This document shows, piece after piece, positions 34,250-44,500 of a DNA stretch of 64,000 nucleotides. Within the stretch, counting starts at the first letter, position 1. Each line of letters begins with the position of its first letter. Under the pieces are notes generated by a model, which had not been told where the DNA came from, did no database searches, and was given only the letters and a program-made list of their open reading frames with translations. Made by a program: the position numbers and the translations under genes. Source of the stretch: Fidelibacterota bacterium (GTDB taxonomy: Bacteria > Fidelibacterota > UBA8477 > JABMPR01); the NCBI GenBank assembly GCA_016844955.1, contig JAERTH010000060.1:1-64000 (forward strand). Direction: 5' to 3'.

Positions 34250-35956
34250 CTAATTCATCAATCTTATATCTTTTAATTCTAACTGAATAGTTTTTCGCCC
34301 CTGCCATTCATTCTCTGAGAGCACATATGCCAGCTCAATGGGTTTTCCAGCATAGAGTAATTCTAAATATTCTGCCATTCCAAAACCAATGGCATCCAAT
34401 ACCGTCCGTCCCTGTCGAACCTTGAATTTCAGGTGATTTTTTCCTACAATTTTGGGTCTGGGATATCCAATAACCTCCAGGTTCTGTGTTGCAAAAAGCG
34501 GTCGCATATTGCCTGGTCCATAGGGAGCCAGTCGCCTCAGTGTTTCCATCAGCTGTGAGTTGATGTCACTAAATTCTATGATGGATTCAATTTTGAGCCG
34601 TGGACGCATCATTTCTTCCGTGACCTGTTCTATGGCAATTTCCTGAAACCGTTTTTCAAATGCTTCCAGGTTATCGGGATCAATTGACATCCCTGCTGCC
34701 ATGGTGTGTCCACCAAAACTCAGTAACAGGTCTGCACATTTTGAGAAGGCTGCGTGTAGATCAAAGCCACTGATACTCCGGGCTGAAGCTTTGCCGACAC
34801 CATCATTTATGGCGATAATTACAGTGGGCACGAAGTAGCGTTCCTTCAATTTGGAGGCAACGATACCGATCACACCATGATGCCAACCTTCTTTATAAAG
34901 AACCAGAGAACGCTTCTCCCTGGGATCATACCGGGCATTGGACAAGCGCACAGCTTCATCAAATATTTTGCCCTCAACAGTTTTGCGCGCCTCGTTTTCT
35001 GAATTGAGAACTGCCGATAATTCACGAGCCTCAACCTGGGTACTGGCGGTCATGAGGCGCACAGCTCGCATGGCTTCCCCAAGTCTACCTACAGCATTAA
35101 TACGAGGTCCAAGTCCAAAGAGGACATCAGAGACAGTCACTTCATCCCGGGTGATGCCGGCAACCTTCTTAAGGGCCTTGATTCCGGGTCGCTTTCCCTG
35201 GCTGATTAACTTTAGGCCTTCAGCGACAATAATGCGATTTTCTCCGGTAACCTGAACGATATCCGCGGCGGTACCGATGGCAGCCAAGTCCATAAATTGT
35301 AGTGCTTGTTCCTTGGATAATCCTCTTCTTTCGGATATGGCCTGCGTCAATTTGAAGGCCACTCCTGCGCCGCAAAGATTCTTGTTGGGGTATTCACAAT
35401 CATTTTGTTTTGGATTCAGAATGGCCACGGCATCCGGGAGTTGATCATCGGGAATATGATGATCAGTGATCATCATGTTGACACCCTGCTGTTTGGCATA
35501 TTCCGTTTGCTCAATGGCGGTAATTCCACAATCACAGGTGATAATTAATTTGGCCCCAATTTCAGCTGCATAATCGATACCCTTGTGAGAAACGCCATAA
35601 CCCTCTGTATTTCTATCAGGAATGTAAAATTCAGATTTGGCTCCGATGGACTGCAGAAATAAGTGCAATAGTGAAGCGGCAGTGGTTCCATCAACATCAT
35701 AGTCACCATAAACCAGGATGGGGGCATGTTGCTCGATGCATTCTGATATTTTTGCAACCGCCTTCTCCATATCAAGCATGAGGAAGGGATCGAGTAAATG
35801 TGAGATTGAAGGATTGAAAAATTCTCTTGCTGCTTCAAGGTTGCGCAGGTCTCTGCGCCAGAGCATCCCGCCCACCACAGGTGCAACACCCAAAGAGGCA
35901 GTTAGACTGTCTATCTCGGTTTGCGAACTGTCTTGAATGATCCAGATTTTTTCCAT
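34250..35956 (-). CDS. recJ: single-strand DNA exonuclease RecJ
   Basis: 568 residues. DHH motifs are intact: YGDYDVDGTTAASL, ITCDCGITA, MMITDHHIPDD and GAGVAFKLTQA; the DHHA1 domain has VIGIVASKLKERY, GKASARSISGFDLHAAF and FGGHTMAAGMS, followed by an OB-like C-terminal part (GRTVLDAIGFG). It degrades single-stranded DNA 5' to 3' in recombination and repair. It is the first gene of the run that continues through mazG. Confidence 0.96.
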   Translation of the reverse strand: MEKIWIIQDSSQTEIDSLTASLGVAPVVGGMLWRRDLRNLEAAREFFNPSISHLLDPFLMLDMEKAVAKISECIEQHAPILVYGDYDVDGTTAASLLHLFLQSIGAKSEFYIPDRNTEGYGVSHKGIDYAAEIGAKLIITCDCGITAIEQTEYAKQQGVNMMITDHHIPDDQLPDAVAILNPKQNDCEYPNKNLCGAGVAFKLTQAISERRGLSKEQALQFMDLAAIGTAADIVQVTGENRIIVAEGLKLISQGKRPGIKALKKVAGITRDEVTVSDVLFGLGPRINAVGRLGEAMRAVRLMTASTQVEARELSAVLNSENEARKTVEGKIFDEAVRLSNARYDPREKRSLVLYKEGWHHGVIGIVASKLKERYFVPTVIIAINDGVGKASARSISGFDLHAAFSKCADLLLSFGGHTMAAGMSIDPDNLEAFEKRFQEIAIEQVTEEMMRPRLKIESIIEFSDINSQLMETLRRLAPYGPGNMRPLFATQNLEVIGYPRPKIVGKNHLKFKVRQGRTVLDAIGFGMAEYLELLYAGKPIELAYVLSENEWQGRKTIQLELKDIRLMN

Positions 35957-36069
35957 AATAACAGGTCTATAGTATAAACTTCTACTTGGATTATATCACG
36001 GTAAATAAATAATCGTTTTATGGGTCTGATGGGTTGGACAGAGACCTTGTTTGCCTGAAAGAAATAAAA

Positions 36070-36448
36070 TGGGTAAATCTATAAGCCGGATTCTGTCTTA
36101 CCCACAAAGCGGATGAGGCAGCCATTGATCTGGATTTCGAATTGCATCGAAATACTAGCTTTCTACCCGAAGAGTATCATCAGTGATGAAGTGGCGGACC
36201 GCCAGTCTCTTCTGCTTGAAATTGCTCCGGCCGGGGTTTTCCCACATGATCAATTGCCTGATCACGGCGTGAGCTCTTACCTCACGATTTCACCCTTACC
36301 CCGACACTTGTGTCGGGGCGGTATCTTTTCTGTGGCACTTTCCATCCCGATCTAGCGATCGGGTCCCATGCTCCAAACATGGGCAACCTGTCCTGCGGAG
36401 TCCGGACTTTCCTCCCAGCTTGCGCCAGGCGACTGCCCGATTTACCCA
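36070..36448 (-). ncRNA. rnpB: RNase P RNA, bacterial class A
   Basis: On the minus strand the transcript begins TGGGTAAATCGGGCAGTCGC and contains the universally conserved GAGGAAAGTCCGGACTCC, GGAAAGTGCCACAGAAA, and near the 3' end AGACAGAATCCGGCTTAT. The ends (ATTTACCCA/TGGGTAAAT on the two sides) pair as helix P1. About 379 nt. It is the catalytic RNA of RNase P. It sits between recJ and the zinc-ribbon gene. Confidence 0.97.
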
Positions 36449-36499
36449 TTTTTTCTAAAAGCATACCAAAACTAAGGTATCCGTAACGGTCTAAAAGAA

Positions 36500-36525
36500 A
36501 AATGATCCGAAAGCTCGGATCATTT
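36500..36525 (-). terminator. terminator of the DUF164/CT398 gene
   Basis: AAATGATCCGA at 36500-36510 pairs with TCGGATCATTT at 36515-36525 around AAGC. On the minus strand it is followed by TTTCTTTTAG. It lies 33 bp beyond the stop of the 36558 gene and before the rnpB promoter. Confidence 0.85.
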
Positions 36526-36557
36526 TTATAAAACCTAATCAAAACAAGGAACGATAA

Positions 36558-37271
36558 TTAACTATCATCCTCCTCGATATGAACCAAAATACGACCACAA
36601 TTTTCACACTCAATAAATGCATCCATCTGCTGGATTTCATAGATGGTCTGTGGGTTTAGCTGTTTGTGGCACCCGGTACAAGCTGAACGCTCAATGGGAA
36701 CCACGGCACGGCGTCGGGCTTTGAGAATTCTCTCATATTTCCGCAAATAACGCTGGCCAATATTCTTAACCAACTCGGCGCGCTGGGCTTCAAGTTCTTC
36801 CTGATGTGCATCAGTGAGGTCCGATTTTTCTTTTAACTCATCGCGATTGGCATCCAATTGTTCAATAAAGGCCGTACTCTGCTCTTCGGATGTGCTGATG
36901 GTCTCATCCAGTTTCTCAATCTCAGTCTCGAGCAGCAATTGTCGCGCTTCCATATTGGCCATTTCAGCTTTTACTGTCTCAATTTCATTGGTCAGGGCAT
37001 CGTACTCACGATTAGTGGTCACAAGATAAAGTTGATCCTGATATTTCTTGACCTTGCCCTCGGCGTCCATGAGCCCGCCCTTAATAGTGATGAGCTCTTT
37101 CTGGTTATCTTCCAGAGTTACACGAGTATTTTCTAATTCAGATTTTACGGTTGCTGCTTGAGATTCGAGCTTTTCAACTTGCTGGGGGAGACTCCCCTTC
37201 TTCTCGTCAATTTCGAAGAGTTGACGGTCTATAGCCTGGAGGTCAATCAGATACTTTAACATGTTGTTCAT
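36558..37271 (-). CDS. coiled-coil zinc-ribbon protein, DUF164/CT398 family
   Basis: 237 residues. Residues 1-180 form a long antiparallel coiled coil (heptads rich in Glu, Lys and Leu, KKGSLPQQVEKLESQAA onward). The last 50 residues hold a C4 zinc ribbon, CTGCHKQLNPQ and FIECENCGRILV. This is the CT398/DUF164 family, present in many bacteria and proposed to bind nucleic acid or to work with sigma-54/flagellar or tRNA systems; the exact role is not settled. A GTGCACCT inverted repeat lies 34 bp upstream of its ATG. Confidence 0.85.
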   Translation of the reverse strand: MNNMLKYLIDLQAIDRQLFEIDEKKGSLPQQVEKLESQAATVKSELENTRVTLEDNQKELITIKGGLMDAEGKVKKYQDQLYLVTTNREYDALTNEIETVKAEMANMEARQLLLETEIEKLDETISTSEEQSTAFIEQLDANRDELKEKSDLTDAHQEELEAQRAELVKNIGQRYLRKYERILKARRRAVVPIERSACTGCHKQLNPQTIYEIQQMDAFIECENCGRILVHIEEDDS

Positions 37272-37304
37272 TCACACCTACTCTCTGGGTATATCATAAG
37301 AAAA

Positions 37305-37322
37305 GTGCACCTGGAGGTGCAC
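37305..37322. promoter_or_regulatory. perfect GTGCACCT inverted repeat
   Basis: GTGCACCT-GG-AGGTGCAC at 37305-37322. On the minus strand it is followed by TTTTCTTAT, the shape of a small intrinsic terminator, and it lies 34 bp before the DUF164 gene, where it could equally be an operator. Between here and the glyS terminator (37323-37485) there is no gene. Confidence 0.4.
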
Positions 37323-37485
37323 ATATTAATTTAATTCGAAGTGGATCAGAAAAATGCTGTTTGAGGAAGAAAGGTTGCTTTGGTACTCGCCTAATCACGT
37401 CATGCAATATAAATAGCATCCTACGGACAGCAAGCAGGGATAATCAGTCCATGATATTTTTTTGAGAAGGTATTATCATAACAAA

Positions 37486-37513
37486 AAAGGCTGCGGATGA
37501 GACCACAGCCTTT
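37486..37513 (-). terminator. terminator of glyS
   Basis: AAAGGCTG at 37486-37493 pairs with CAGCCTTT at 37506-37513, with GG/CC pairing inside. On the minus strand TTTTTTGTTATG follows. It lies 44 bp beyond the glyS stop. Confidence 0.85.
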
Positions 37514-37556
37514 CTTGAATAGGTTGAGCATGCTTTTTTCTATGAAAGGGAAGTTC

Positions 37557-38882
37557 CTAGCTAGTGAGAATCCGTGTTGCTAGCCAGGTCTGTAATTCAT
37601 CAATTGGTACCCGAATCTGCTCCATGGAGTCCCGATCCCGCACAGTAACGGCCTTATCATCAAGCGTGTCAAAATCAACAGTGACACAATAGGGGGTTCC
37701 AGCCTCATCCATACGACGATAGCGACGTCCAATGGCACCCTTCTCATCATAAAACACATTGAAGTGCCTTTTAAGCTGATCCTTCAATTCCCCTGCCAAT
37801 TCTTTGAGACCACCTTTTTTAACCAGTGGCAGAATAGCAACTTTGATGGGAGCCAGACTGGGGTGAAAATGCATAACCGTTCTCACGGAGCCATCTTCAA
37901 GAGTTTCTTCCTCATAGGCTTCACACATCACTGCCAGGGTGGTACGATCACAGCCTGCTGAAGTCTCAATTATAAAAGGTGTGTATACCTGGTTGGTCTG
38001 TGGGTCGCGGTAGGACATGTTCTTTCCAGAAAATTCCGCGTGTTGCTTCAGATCGAAATCAGAACGGTTGTGGATACCTTCCAGTTCACTCCAGCCAATG
38101 GGAAACTTGTATTCCACGTCAAAGGCAGCACGGGCATAGTGGGCCAATTCATCTGGACCGTGTTCATGAAAACGCAGATTCTCAGGATTGATACCGATGG
38201 TATCGTAAAATGATTTCCTGCGTTCTTTCCAGGTTTCAAACCATTCGTCGGACTCTTCTGGCTTGACAAAAAACTGCATTTCCATCTGTTCAAATTCACG
38301 GGTTCTGAAAATGAAGTTTCCAGGCGTAATTTCGTTACGGAAAGCCTTGCCTATCTGAGCAATACCGAAAGGGACCTGTTGACGAGCTGTATCCACTACG
38401 TTGGGAAAATTTACAAAAATACCCTGGGCGGTTTCAGGACGCAGATAGATCGTTGAGGATGATTCTTCCACGGCACCCATCTGGGTTTTAAACATGAGGT
38501 TGAATTGTCGGGATTCAGTGAGCTCACCACCACATTCCGGACATTCCTTTGATTTCATATTTTCTTCAGCCAGGTTGTCTTCCCGGAACCGGGTTTTACA
38601 TTTTTTACAATCTACCAGTGGATCGGTAAAGCCACCTACATGGCCACTTGCTTCCCAAACTTTTGGATGCATGAGAATGGCAGCATCCAGTCCAACGATG
38701 TTGTCATATTCTCTGGTCATGGCATTCCACCAGGCCTGTTTGACATTGCGCTTGAGCTCAACTCCCAGAGGACCGTAATCATAACAGGCGTTTATACCAC
38801 CGTATATTTCACTGGATTGGAATACAAATCCGCGTCGTTTTGACAGGGATACCAGTTTTTCAAAACTTTCTAAACGTGCCAT
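37557..38882 (-). CDS. glyS: glycyl-tRNA synthetase, dimeric (alpha2) type
   Basis: 441 residues. Class II motifs: motif 2 around [28 protein letters not shown] (only partly quoted family block), motif 3 with a late [14 protein letters not shown], the N-terminal [12 protein letters not shown], and a zinc-like [14 protein letters not shown] pair. The C-terminal anticodon-binding domain has PIKVAILPL. It charges tRNA-Gly. The organism uses the dimeric rather than the alpha2-beta2 enzyme. It follows topA by 21 bp. Confidence 0.96.
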   Translation of the reverse strand: MARLESFEKLVSLSKRRGFVFQSSEIYGGINACYDYGPLGVELKRNVKQAWWNAMTREYDNIVGLDAAILMHPKVWEASGHVGGFTDPLVDCKKCKTRFREDNLAEENMKSKECPECGGELTESRQFNLMFKTQMGAVEESSSTIYLRPETAQGIFVNFPNVVDTARQQVPFGIAQIGKAFRNEITPGNFIFRTREFEQMEMQFFVKPEESDEWFETWKERRKSFYDTIGINPENLRFHEHGPDELAHYARAAFDVEYKFPIGWSELEGIHNRSDFDLKQHAEFSGKNMSYRDPQTNQVYTPFIIETSAGCDRTTLAVMCEAYEEETLEDGSVRTVMHFHPSLAPIKVAILPLVKKGGLKELAGELKDQLKRHFNVFYDEKGAIGRRYRRMDEAGTPYCVTVDFDTLDDKAVTVRDRDSMEQIRVPIDELQTWLATRILTS

Positions 38883-38903
38883 TTTCTCTCTCTATCTTTT
38901 ATG

Positions 38904-41150
38904 CTATGAAGCTTCAGGTTCGTTGACGGTAATTTCGTGTTTACACTTGGGGCATAAGGCATAGTCGCCTTTTTTCTTGGTTGACTTGGCCACCATGTAC
39001 GGATTTTCACAGGCTGGACAGGTCTGAGCAATTGGTGGATCCCAACTGACAAAGTCACAATCAGGATACTTGGTACAGCCATAAAAGGTTCTACCACGTT
39101 TTGAGCGCCTTGGAGATATGTCTCCTTTGCAATCTGGTTTGGGACAGGGCATTAAGATGTTGAAGGGTTTGGTGAATTTGCATTTTGGGTAGGCGGAGCA
39201 TGCGTAAAACTTCCCATAGCGGCCATCCCGCAGGATTAGAGGTGATTCACATTTCTCACATTTACCGTGATCTTCAGCAGCTTTGGGCTCCCCATTCTCC
39301 TCTGTGGTGGGAGCATCCAGGGGTCGGGCGTTTTTGCAAGCAGGAAAGCCCGAACAAGCCATGAAGCGGCCATTTTTGCTCCACTTGATAACCATGGGTT
39401 TTCCACATTTCTCGCAGGCCTCACCGCTGTCCTCTTGCAAGGATTTCTTAATCTCAGTATAGGATTTTGATGATTCCTCCAACCAGCGTTCAAGGTGCGC
39501 CCAGAAGTCCTTCATTACTTCCAGATAGGTTCGATTACCTTCTTCAACCTGATCCAGATTTTCTTCCATTTCTCGAGTAAATGTTTTATTGACCAATTCT
39601 GAGAAATTTTCCACCAGCAGTTTGTTGGTCACCTTCCCCAATTCCGTTGGGTATAGCTTACGCTTTTCAGACTGAACATAATTTCTGGTTTGCACCACTG
39701 AGATTATGTTAGCGTAAGTAGAAGGACGACCGATGCCTTCTTTATCAAGAATTTTCACCAGGCTACTTTCAGTGTAAGGAGCAGGTGGTTTGGTAAAATG
39801 TTGATCCGCATCAATTTTAAGTAGTTGAAGTGAATCATCCTTTTCAATGTCTGAGGGAAGATGACTTTCTTTCTCTTCTACATTTTCAAAATAGACTTTC
39901 CGGTAACCATCAAAAACAAGATCTGAGCCGCTTGCCCGCAGACCAAACCGGCCAGCCTTGATATCCACTGAGGATTGATCAAAAACGGCAACTGCCATTT
40001 GAGACGCAACAAAACGACGCCAGATTAATTCGTACAATTTTGCCTGTGGGCCGGTCAGTGATGCTTTTATCTCATCAGGCACCAGATCAGGATTAGCTGG
40101 ACGAATGGCCTCGTGAGCATCCTGGATTTTGCCACCACTTTTCCCAAATGGTCGTCCCTTTGCCGGTAGATATTTTGAGCCATATTTGGCTTCGACCTGC
40201 GTTCTGGCACTCTCAATTGCAGAATCCGCAACACGGGTGGAGTCTGTACGCATATAAGTTATCAAACCGGTGGTTTCACCATTCTTAAGTGTAATACCTT
40301 CATATAGCTGTTGAGCCAGAGTCATGGTGCGCTTGGTGGTAAAACCAAGCTTCTGGAATGCAGCCTGTTGCATGGTTGAGGTCGTAAAGGGAGCGTGGGG
40401 ATTTCGTTTCACTCTTTTCTTGGTCACTGCTGCAACGCTATAGTTTTCCTCTTTTAGCTCATGGCGGATGGCCAGTGCAGAATTCTCATCAGCAATGTGG
40501 GCTTTTTTGCCATCCACTTTCTGCAATTCAGCTTCAAAAGCTTTTTTCTTCTCAGTCTCCACCTGGGTTTTAATGGTCCAATATTCCTGGGGCTCAAATT
40601 TGTCAATTTCTTCCTGGCGTTCACAAATCAAGCGTAAAGCCACAGATTGGACGCGACCGGCACTTAAACCAGAATAGAGTACGCGCCATAGGAATGGACT
40701 TACCTTAAAGCCAACCAGTCGATCAATAATGCGACGGGCCTGTTGGGCATTGACCAGGTTCATGTCAAGGGTGGTAGCATTGCGCATGCCCTCCAGAACT
40801 CCGGTCTTGGTAATTTCAAAGAACATGACGCGGTGAATGGGCTTATTTAAATTTTTGAGCAGGCGCATAACATGCCAGCCTATAGCCTCTCCTTCACGGT
40901 CAGGGTCAGTCGCAATGAAGATTTGCATTGAATTTCTGGCAGCCTCTCGTAGCGCATCCACATTCTTCTTCTTGCCGGGGATAGTTACATACAGGGGTTT
41001 AAAATCTTCCTTAAGGTCAACGCCCAACTGGGTTCTAGGTAGATCTCTGATGTGACCAACCGTTGACAGGACTTTGTATTCATCCCCTAAATATTTACGT
41101 ATGGTTCCGGCTTTGGAGGGTGATTCGACGATAACGAGGTTTTGTGACAT
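38904..41150 (-). CDS. topA: DNA topoisomerase I
   Basis: About 748 residues. Toprim domain LVIVESPSKAGTI with the acidic ATDPDREGEAIGWH; active-site Tyr in TGLITYMRTDSTR. Four zinc ribbons end the protein (CEKCGK, CEKCES, CPKPDCKGD and CPACENP), one more than in many relatives. It relaxes negative supercoils. Start ATG 41150 is preferred because AAAGGAAG lies just before it; an in-frame start 51 bp further up adds a non-conserved MAEYYSRLEIMEAQRKR. Confidence 0.96.
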   Translation of the reverse strand: MSQNLVIVESPSKAGTIRKYLGDEYKVLSTVGHIRDLPRTQLGVDLKEDFKPLYVTIPGKKKNVDALREAARNSMQIFIATDPDREGEAIGWHVMRLLKNLNKPIHRVMFFEITKTGVLEGMRNATTLDMNLVNAQQARRIIDRLVGFKVSPFLWRVLYSGLSAGRVQSVALRLICERQEEIDKFEPQEYWTIKTQVETEKKKAFEAELQKVDGKKAHIADENSALAIRHELKEENYSVAAVTKKRVKRNPHAPFTTSTMQQAAFQKLGFTTKRTMTLAQQLYEGITLKNGETTGLITYMRTDSTRVADSAIESARTQVEAKYGSKYLPAKGRPFGKSGGKIQDAHEAIRPANPDLVPDEIKASLTGPQAKLYELIWRRFVASQMAVAVFDQSSVDIKAGRFGLRASGSDLVFDGYRKVYFENVEEKESHLPSDIEKDDSLQLLKIDADQHFTKPPAPYTESSLVKILDKEGIGRPSTYANIISVVQTRNYVQSEKRKLYPTELGKVTNKLLVENFSELVNKTFTREMEENLDQVEEGNRTYLEVMKDFWAHLERWLEESSKSYTEIKKSLQEDSGEACEKCGKPMVIKWSKNGRFMACSGFPACKNARPLDAPTTEENGEPKAAEDHGKCEKCESPLILRDGRYGKFYACSAYPKCKFTKPFNILMPCPKPDCKGDISPRRSKRGRTFYGCTKYPDCDFVSWDPPIAQTCPACENPYMVAKSTKKKGDYALCPKCKHEITVNEPEAS

Positions 41151-41540
41151 GCGCTTCCTTTGGGCTTCCATTATTTCAAGTCGCGAATAATATTCTGCCA
41201 CTCATGTAAATGCAAGACCTGGTATGGTTGCTTTTGTATTAGTATTATTAACATATATTGCATCTGATTGTCATTCTGTTTTGATCGATTCACCATACCT
41301 CAACCATTAATAGCGATTTGACATCCAAGCGAATTGCTGGATAATATTGTCGTCTGGTTTTTAAATCTGTATTCCGGGGGAATCAGCTAGTTTCGGATTA
41401 ACATTCATGATGATTTTAGCTCCTTAGTCCTCTACCATATCTAGGGCTTGATTTACATTTTCTTCCAAGTATCTTACCTTATTCTTGTTATAGATATACT
41501 TGTTTCTCATAATATTGTCTAACAATTCGAGGGAGTTCTA
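41151..41540. promoter_or_regulatory. divergent spacer between topA and the 1489-residue secreted protein
   Basis: About 390 bp, AT-rich, no gene. It must hold both promoters. TCTAACAATTCG at 41518 resembles one half of the Pho-box-like repeat, but there is no second half at 11 bp, so I do not call a Pho box. Confidence 0.35.
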
Positions 41541-44500
41541 ATGAAAAAAATCATTTTTTCACTCATAATTATGACAACCAGCATTTCGCTATTCTCTCAA
41601 TCCGATGTTGGTGACACAAAGGCATTTTGGGTTAGTCAGTATGGGTTCTTCCAGGGAACATCTTTAATCAGTGCCACCTTGAAGGATCAGACAAGTCTTG
41701 CAGATATCTGGTATGAGAACACACGTATAAATGATATTGAAATCTCAAGTGATAATTCTGAGGTATTACTTGTTGGAACGGAATCTGGTGTTGTTCTCTC
41801 GGAGGATGGTGGAAACTCCTGGTCATTCAAAAATGGTGTCTCCGATTTACTACCCGAAGGCTATAGAAGCGGAGGAGGTGACCCAGCACTCCAGCACAGA
41901 GCCCCCGTCACCTCCATTTTTTATCGCAGTGAGGATTATTGGATGGCAGGTTGCGGTCTCGGTCATAAACAATTGGGTGACAATAAAATTTTTGGGGGGT
42001 TTCGAACCAGTAATGGGGGTGAGGATTGGAATTTCGTTTCACGTGGTTCACCCGTATACAATTCTTTGGGTCAATCAGGCTCCAACGTGGATGAAAGACC
42101 TGCATTTTACGAAATGATCAACGAGCCGAGCAATGCGGATGATTTTTGGGCAGCTACTGAGGCTGGTCTTCTCTTTTATGATGGGACCAAGTGGGAAGAA
42201 TGGTCTTCAGCGGGACTCCCGAAGATCAGTCCGAAATGGGATCATCTTGAAGTCTTTGATATTCATTATGCTGAAGAGTCTCAGATTGTCACCATAGTAA
42301 CCACCTTGGGAATATATCAGGGTGAAGTAGATCTAGATGAAGAAATGGTTGCCTGGAGTCCACTCAACACCTCCAGTATTACATCAACTTCTACTCAATC
42401 AGAGTGGTCTGGAGGCTTAACCGTAAATTTTACTCCACCGGGAACCGCCGAACCTGGTGATTGGTACACTGTATTCAGCGTAAGTCAATCTAGATATTGG
42501 CTGACTCAGTGTGAGATATACGATGGAGCTGGTAGTCTGATTTTAACAGATGATAACCTTTATGCGGCACAAACATTTGCTGATTTTGATTACTCGGAGG
42601 TAGCGGGAACTGAATTCACCATAACACCAGCTGAAAACAGAAGCTTTCTGAATATTGAAAAATCCAGTGCTGAATTTTATGTCGCAGATGAGCATAACGT
42701 TTATCATCTTGTGAATGGTAGCCTGGGACCATCCGTGTTTGAAATTCAGGATGGCACCATCCATGACTTGAGAATGCACAATAATTCTTTATACATTGCC
42801 ACCAGCAGGGGTGTCTTTCTTGATGGGACTGTGATAAGCCCTCAAATCGGAATGCCCAGCCGTACAGAGACCTACCCTTGCGACATTAGATCGCTGGCCA
42901 GTGACGGCATCAATCTCTATGCCGGTGGTCACCTAGGAGGACTTATAAAATCCACTGACAATGGTAACTCTTGGACATTCCTTAATATGGATCTGGACCA
43001 CCGTGAAACCCCCATGGGAGGCAGGGAAAATGTGATGAATCTGGTGGACCCGACGAACGCGACCAACCTTCCAGGAATTGTATCAGAATGGTTCGGAGAC
43101 ATAGATGAATATTTCACGAGTGAGACCAGGAATCTGCTTATTTTTGATATTGATGATTTGTATTATTCAAGTCAGGCGATGGGAGAAATCTCAAAGACGG
43201 GTGATTTTAGACCGATTGATTTACCCTCTCTAACACCTGATTCGCTTTCAAATAATGCTGTTATTGTTTATTTGGACAATAATCCTCAAGATCTCTCCAG
43301 TGAACTTCTGGATGCCTCAACGATTCACTGGATGACATACATGATTCATAGTATTGTCAATCCTGGCGAAGATGAATGGTTGAAGAGAGGGCTTGCCTAC
43401 TTTAGTGAAACCCTCATCGACCCTCAAAACATCCCGAGTTATTCATTGCAGCTTCGGCACGGGCTAACTGAGATGAGCGCGTATAACAACGCATTCAAAG
43501 ATAATTCAAAAGCATTCTGGACATTTATCAAAGAAAAGTTCCTGACTGAGGCAGGTAACTACCAAGCCCTGGCAAATTCAGGTACTCACGGCATTATGAG
43601 TTTGATGTTTGCTCTGGAGTCTGCAGGAAATGAGAGCACAAGCTTTCCTGAATTGTTCGAGAAATTTGGATTGACCATGTTACTTGACTCATGGGTGGAC
43701 AATGCAGGTGCGCCAGTTCGGCCAGATTATACCTTGGAGGGCGCTGAAATTATTCTGGATGATTCTCACATTTGGTGGGATTTAACCGGGGCCGGAAGTT
43801 TTCAAGCTAGTCCATATACCAGAACTGCCCCCCCGCTATCCATCAGTACGCTAATCACCAGAGGGTACGCTACCGGAACCTATTGGGCGCCAGGACTTGG
43901 GGATGACCTGATATTTTTCACCACCTCCTCTGACAGTCTCAATGTAGAGCTGGTTAAAAGCATACAAAACGATGGGGCGGTAATCCCTGAATCCGTTTCC
44001 ATGGAGTCAGGAACCGAACCTGACTGGCCTGGCAACTTTTACTTTGATATTTCTGATTTTGAAAATGAGGGGGAACCTGATGATAATGCAATCGATCACC
44101 TCAGTGCTCAGGTTTCCAACTGTAGTGAAGAAAACAGCTCCATCTTTATCCTTCATTATGAGTTTAGTGACGAGGTCTGGATGGATCTCTGGCACCCTAC
44201 TTACCGCAACCTGCATCTCGAATTGACAAACTATACAGAAAGTCAGTTCCAATTAATATGGGGGCCAATTTTCTGGGGTGAAGCTCCGTCTGAGGGGCAG
44301 GAGAATCTCCCATCGCTGAGAGACCTTGGTTTTGAAGGATATCAGGTCAAGATTTACCAGGACGGATTATTGGTCCAGGAAATCTCTCCAGTGTTTAATA
44401 CTTGGTTGGATTTGACACTTGATATGGAGCAGTCTTACTGTTTCGATGTCAGGGCCCTCTTTGACGGCAATGAATCATCACCAATTGTTGATGATTATTG

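Noticed and set aside
36070..36448. CRISPR-like or other repeat structure in the hairpin-rich region after recJ
   Set aside because: The hairpins are the helices of RNase P RNA, whose conserved sequences are all present.
41518..41524. Pho box before the giant secreted protein
   Set aside because: Only one CTAACA-like half-site is present, with no partner at 11 bp.
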